NCBI RefSeq assembly: GCF_003432035.1
Contig: NZ_QOHO01000053.1
Location: 1-64,000 of the forward strand
DNA length: 64,000 nucleotides
Direction: 5' to 3'
From: Lacrimispora amygdalina
GTDB taxonomy: Bacteria; Bacillota; Clostridia; Lachnospirales; Lachnospiraceae
Below, in pieces: positions 61,114 through 64,000 of the stretch (position 1 is its first letter; each line of letters begins with the position of its first letter). A program made the translations under genes and the position numbers. The notes under the pieces were generated by a model, which worked only from the letters and a program-made list of their open reading frames with translations, made no database searches and was not told where the DNA came from.

Positions 61114-62400
61114 TTAAACTAATTTTGCTTCTGCTACCAGGAAATCAACAGCTTCCTGTACTGCCAGATCTTCTTTCATCTGTGCAATGCCGCTTTCGCC
61201 AAGATATTCTTTAATCTGTCCAACTTCCATCTTGTAGCTTTCAGCCATAGTTGCAATTTCTTTTTCTACTGCTTCATCAGAAACAGTGATATTCTCTGCC
61301 TTTGCAACTGCCTCAAGAACCAGTCTTGTCTGGATTCTCTTTAATGCCTGAGGCTTCATCTGCTCTCTTAATGTTTCAATTGTCATGCCTGTAAACTTCA
61401 TATACTGGTCAAGAGAAAGTCCCTGGCTCTGCATTCTTCTTGCATAGTCATTCACCATGTTGCTCACCTGGCTGTCAATCATCGGCTCTGGAATATCCAT
61501 AGCTGCGTTCTCCACAACCTTCTCTACCACATGATCTTCATTCTCAGTAGCTGCTGCCTTCTGCTTTCTCTCAGCAACTTTTTCCTTGATGTCGTTTTTG
61601 TATTCTTCCAAAGTATCATATTCTGAAACTTCGCCAGCGAATTCATCATTTAACTCAGGAAGCTCTTTTCTCTTGATTTCCTTAACGGTAACCTTGAACA
61701 TAGCCGGTTTTCCAGCAAGTTCCGTGGAATGATATTCATTTGGGAAGGTTACGTTTACTTCACAGGATTCTCCAATGTTCTTTCCAATGAGCTGTTCTTC
61801 AAATGTATCGATAAAGGAATGGGAACCGATGGTAAGCGGATAATCCTCGCCCTTACCGCCTTCGAAAGACTTTCCGTCAACGAAGCCTTCAAAGTCGATT
61901 ACTGTCTGGTCGCCGTCTTCTACTGCTCTGTCTTCTACGGTAACAAGTCTGGAATTCTGTTCCTGGACTCTCTTTAATTCTGCTTCAATATCTTCTTCTG
62001 TAACTTCAGCGGATGCTTTGGTTACTTCAATTCCTTTATATTCGCCTAAAGTCACTTCCGGTTTTACGGCTACAGTAGCAGTATAGATTAAGTTCTGGCC
62101 TTTTTCAACCTGAACAACGCTGATTTCCGGTCTGGATACGATCTCCAGTCCGCTTTCCTCTGCCGCATCTCCATATGTCGCATCAAGAGCTTCATTTACA
62201 GCGTCCTCATATAAGACACCTGCTCCATACATCTTTTCTACCATGGCACGTGGTGCTTTGCCTTTTCTGAAACCAGGGATATTAAATCTGCCCTTATTCT
62301 TATTGTAAGCTGCGGTAAGAGCCTTCTCAAACTCCTCAGCCGGCACTTCTACCGTTAATTTTGCCATGTTCTTTTCTAATTTTTCCACTTGTAAACTCAT
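61114..62400 (-). CDS. tig: Trigger factor (ribosome-associated chaperone)
   Basis: A 428-residue peptidyl-prolyl isomerase/chaperone that binds nascent chains. The N-terminal ribosome-binding domain shows NIPGFRKGKAPRAMVEKMYG (FRKGKAP), then the FKBP domain (GDQTVIDFEGFVDGKSFEGGKGEDYPLTIGS) and the helical C-terminal arms. The ATG at 62400 follows AAGGAGG; the longer frame from 62460 lacks an SD. First gene of tig-clpP-clpX-lon-ysxC; a TATAAT at 62467-62472 is the probable -10 box. Confidence 0.97.
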   Translation of the reverse strand: MSLQVEKLEKNMAKLTVEVPAEEFEKALTAAYNKNKGRFNIPGFRKGKAPRAMVEKMYGAGVLYEDAVNEALDATYGDAAEESGLEIVSRPEISVVQVEKGQNLIYTATVAVKPEVTLGEYKGIEVTKASAEVTEEDIEAELKRVQEQNSRLVTVEDRAVEDGDQTVIDFEGFVDGKSFEGGKGEDYPLTIGSHSFIDTFEEQLIGKNIGESCEVNVTFPNEYHSTELAGKPAMFKVTVKEIKRKELPELNDEFAGEVSEYDTLEEYKNDIKEKVAERKQKAAATENEDHVVEKVVENAAMDIPEPMIDSQVSNMVNDYARRMQSQGLSLDQYMKFTGMTIETLREQMKPQALKRIQTRLVLEAVAKAENITVSDEAVEKEIATMAESYKMEVGQIKEYLGESGIAQMKEDLAVQEAVDFLVAEAKLV

Positions 62401-62466
62401 TAATGGGTTCCTCCTTGAGATATATGTGAACCGCCTTACCGACAGGGCGTTACACTTCAATTTAGC

Positions 62467-62495
62467 ATTATACCATACTCGTCCCCTAAATTCCA
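62467..62495 (-). promoter_or_regulatory. Putative promoter of tig
   Basis: A perfect TATAAT (62467-62472, minus strand) with a weak -35 (TGGAAT) 17 bp upstream. The leader then has a small hairpin, AACGCC/GGCGGTT. No CIRCE or clear CtsR site was seen. Confidence 0.5.
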
Positions 62496-62513
62496 GTATT
62501 ATTTATGATAAAA

Positions 62514-64000
62514 TCAGGTTTTTCCTGCGAACTCCTTCATTTTTCCGGCGATATACGGATCAAGAGGACGAATCTCGATCTGGGGTCTGGCAATGTAATA
62601 TCCCTGGAATAAACAGATGCCGGAATTTAGTAAAAATACCAGTTCCTCTTCCGTTTCCACACCTTCTGCCAATACACAGATTTCGTTGCTGGAAGCAAAA
62701 TCAAGCAGATTTTTTAATATCATCTGCCTTTTTGTATCCTTGTGTATCTGCCTTACCAGACTCATATCCACTTTAACAATCTCCGGCCTCATATGCAGAA
62801 GAACGGATTCGCTGTTATATCCGGTACCAAAATCATCCACAGCCGTCTGTCCCCGCCATTTTCTGGCCATAGCCATCTTTCTCTCCATGAGTTCCCTGCT
62901 GGCAGGTTCCCCCTCAGTCATCTCAATGACAATCCGGCTTAAGAGACCGCTAAAATTACGCTCCAGCTCTGCCTGTTCATCCTCGGTGATGCACACAGAT
63001 GCAATGGAGTTAATAAACAGCTTTTCCATCTCTCCCAGATGGCCCTTCTCCAGTTCAGCTGCTGCTGCCTTTAAGCCTGCAAACCAGGTCAGTGACTCAA
63101 TCTGGGGCAGCTTCGCCTGGGACCTTGCAAGGTTTAAAACTTCACCGATCCCCCTTAAATTTGTAAAATGAGGCCGCATCAGAAGTTCGTATCCATAGAT
63201 ACTGCCTTCCCGTGTCACAATCGGCTGAAAAACAAAGCTTACATCTCTTGTTTCCAGCATTCGGTTCAATTCTTCACTTCCTGTCAGCATATAGGAATTA
63301 TGGGTATACTCATCAAGGTCAAATTCCCTTACATTGCCCTTCACGCTATGCTTTACCATATACATGGCAAAATCCGCATAATTAAACAGAGTTTCAAATT
63401 CCGCTGCATCATCAGGGTACCAGGACATACCCCCTGAAACCCGGACAGGAAGCATGTATCCGCCTTCCATATTGAGAGCTGCCTTCTGAATATACTTTAT
63501 AAAATCACAGACATCCTTTCGTATTTTCTCCTTGCTGTCTCCATGTAAGTACGTCACAAATTCATCGCCGGAATAACGGGCTAAAATGCCCCTTCCGGCA
63601 AAGCTGTTCTTTAAACAGTCCGCAAACAGTATCAGATAACGGTCTCCTTCATCATGCCCATATGTATCATTGATATACTTTAAATTATCAAGATCCCACA
63701 TGATGACTGCCCCATATTTCTCCTTCTGGGTTCTCATCACAAACTCCACCTGCTCCCGAAACGCCCTCCGGTTATACAGCTCTGTCAGCAGATCAAAATT
63801 ACGTTCCCTTTCCAGCTTTTCCTTCTCCTGCACATCTGCAGTCACATCAGAGCATACGCCAAGAGTAGTTCCCGCCTTGGACTCATCTATGATCACCTGT
63901 ACCCACCGTGTCCGGCCTTCCAATTCCAGGCTCTGAAACACACGGTCTCCCTTAATCCGCACGCCGGTAAATGTCTGGTCCATCAGCACTTCAAATTTTT
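62514..64000 (-). CDS. PAS-GGDEF-EAL cyclic-di-GMP protein, 5' end outside window
   Basis: At least 495 residues; the frame is still open at the window edge, so the GTG at 63989 is not the real start. The visible part begins in a PAS-like domain (LEGRTRWVQVIIDESKAGTTLGVCSDVTADVQ), then a GGDEF domain with signature SGDEF (ARYSGDEFVTYL), then an EAL domain whose signature is ELL (YGYELLMRP). The other EAL residues look intact: FINS, EMTEGE, DDFGTGYNSE, KVDMSL, LAEGVE and FQGYYIARP. So phosphodiesterase activity seems likely, diguanylate cyclase activity uncertain. Confidence 0.9.
   Translation of the reverse strand, partial: KFEVLMDQTFTGVRIKGDRVFQSLELEGRTRWVQVIIDESKAGTTLGVCSDVTADVQEKEKLERERNFDLLTELYNRRAFREQVEFVMRTQKEKYGAVIMWDLDNLKYINDTYGHDEGDRYLILFADCLKNSFAGRGILARYSGDEFVTYLHGDSKEKIRKDVCDFIKYIQKAALNMEGGYMLPVRVSGGMSWYPDDAAEFETLFNYADFAMYMVKHSVKGNVREFDLDEYTHNSYMLTGSEELNRMLETRDVSFVFQPIVTREGSIYGYELLMRPHFTNLRGIGEVLNLARSQAKLPQIESLTWFAGLKAAAAELEKGHLGEMEKLFINSIASVCITEDEQAELERNFSGLLSRIVIEMTEGEPASRELMERKMAMARKWRGQTAVDDFGTGYNSESVLLHMRPEIVKVDMSLVRQIHKDTKRQMILKNLLDFASSNEICVLAEGVETEEELVFLLNSGICLFQGYYIARPQIEIRPLDPYIAGKMKEFAGKT

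Noticed and set aside
1-64000. Insertion sequences, prophage, CRISPR arrays, rRNA and further tRNA genes
   Set aside because: I saw no transposase, integrase or phage protein, no regularly spaced repeat and no complete tRNA or rRNA sequence in the window.

Overview
The window is a stretch of chromosome from a strictly anaerobic, endospore-forming Firmicute, most likely a Lachnospiraceae / Clostridium cluster XIVa relative. The reasons are the sporulation sigma factors SigE and SigG with SpoIIGA, a YlmC/YmxH-type protein, an oxygen-sensitive class III ribonucleotide reductase, T-box control of tRNA synthetases, and several clostridial families (DUF1540, DUF4364, DUF975, DUF5716/DUF5717 as I recall them). 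GC is moderate, SD sequences are strong, and most genes lie on the minus strand. I see no insertion sequence, prophage or CRISPR array. Family names were assigned by reading the proteins, not by database search.

Layout. 1-1.8 kb: 3' end of a tRNA, two small genes that may be spore-related, and an AT-rich membrane protein. 1.9-3.3 kb: infC-rpmI-rplT with a long attenuated leader and a probable AUU start for IF3. 3.4-6.1 kb: a double DUF1540 protein and thrS under a threonine T-box. 6.1-18.1 kb: AEC transporter, ilvE, a MATE/acetamidase pair, a sugar-acid/aldehyde segment (fucO, TetR regulator, garD, divergent LysR), DUF296, YoaK-like DUF1275, and a second MATE. 18.2-20.9 kb: nrdD-nrdG with an NrdR-like box. 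20.9-27.9 kb: iron-sulfur flavoprotein, SNF2 helicase, argS, efp, yqeG. 27.9-30 kb: nrdR, ylmC-like gene, DUF975/DUF4190 pair. 30.2-33.1 kb: metNIQ transporter operon preceded by a short, strikingly Met/Cys-rich leader ORF and a terminator. 33.1-38.8 kb: pepV-like dipeptidase, yqeY, prfC, coaBC and divergent coaX. 38.9-41.4 kb: sigG convergent with spoIIGA-sigE, the latter with a Spo0A-type promoter. 41.7-50.3 kb: valS with a valine T-box, then a three-gene operon of a giant scaffold-like protein (DUF5717), an actin/Hsp70-fold protein (DUF5716) and a TPR protein. 50.4-56 kb: malic enzyme, DUF4364 regulator, small membrane protein, 2-hydroxyacid dehydrogenase, amino acid ABC transporter. 56-62.5 kb: the proteostasis cluster tig-clpP-clpX-lon-ysxC. 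62.5-64 kb: a PAS-GGDEF-EAL protein cut by the window edge.

The strongest new candidate is at 32.85-33.12 kb: a promoter, a 31-codon ORF with nine Met and four Cys codons, alternative hairpins and an intrinsic terminator directly ahead of metN. This looks like ribosome-mediated attenuation of a methionine (or cystine) importer, in a phylum where S-box riboswitches and Met T-boxes usually do this job. The second is the DUF5717-DUF5716-TPR operon, a conserved-looking machine of unknown role. Many starts were moved downstream of the longest frame because the extra codons are the gene's own Shine-Dalgarno sequence.
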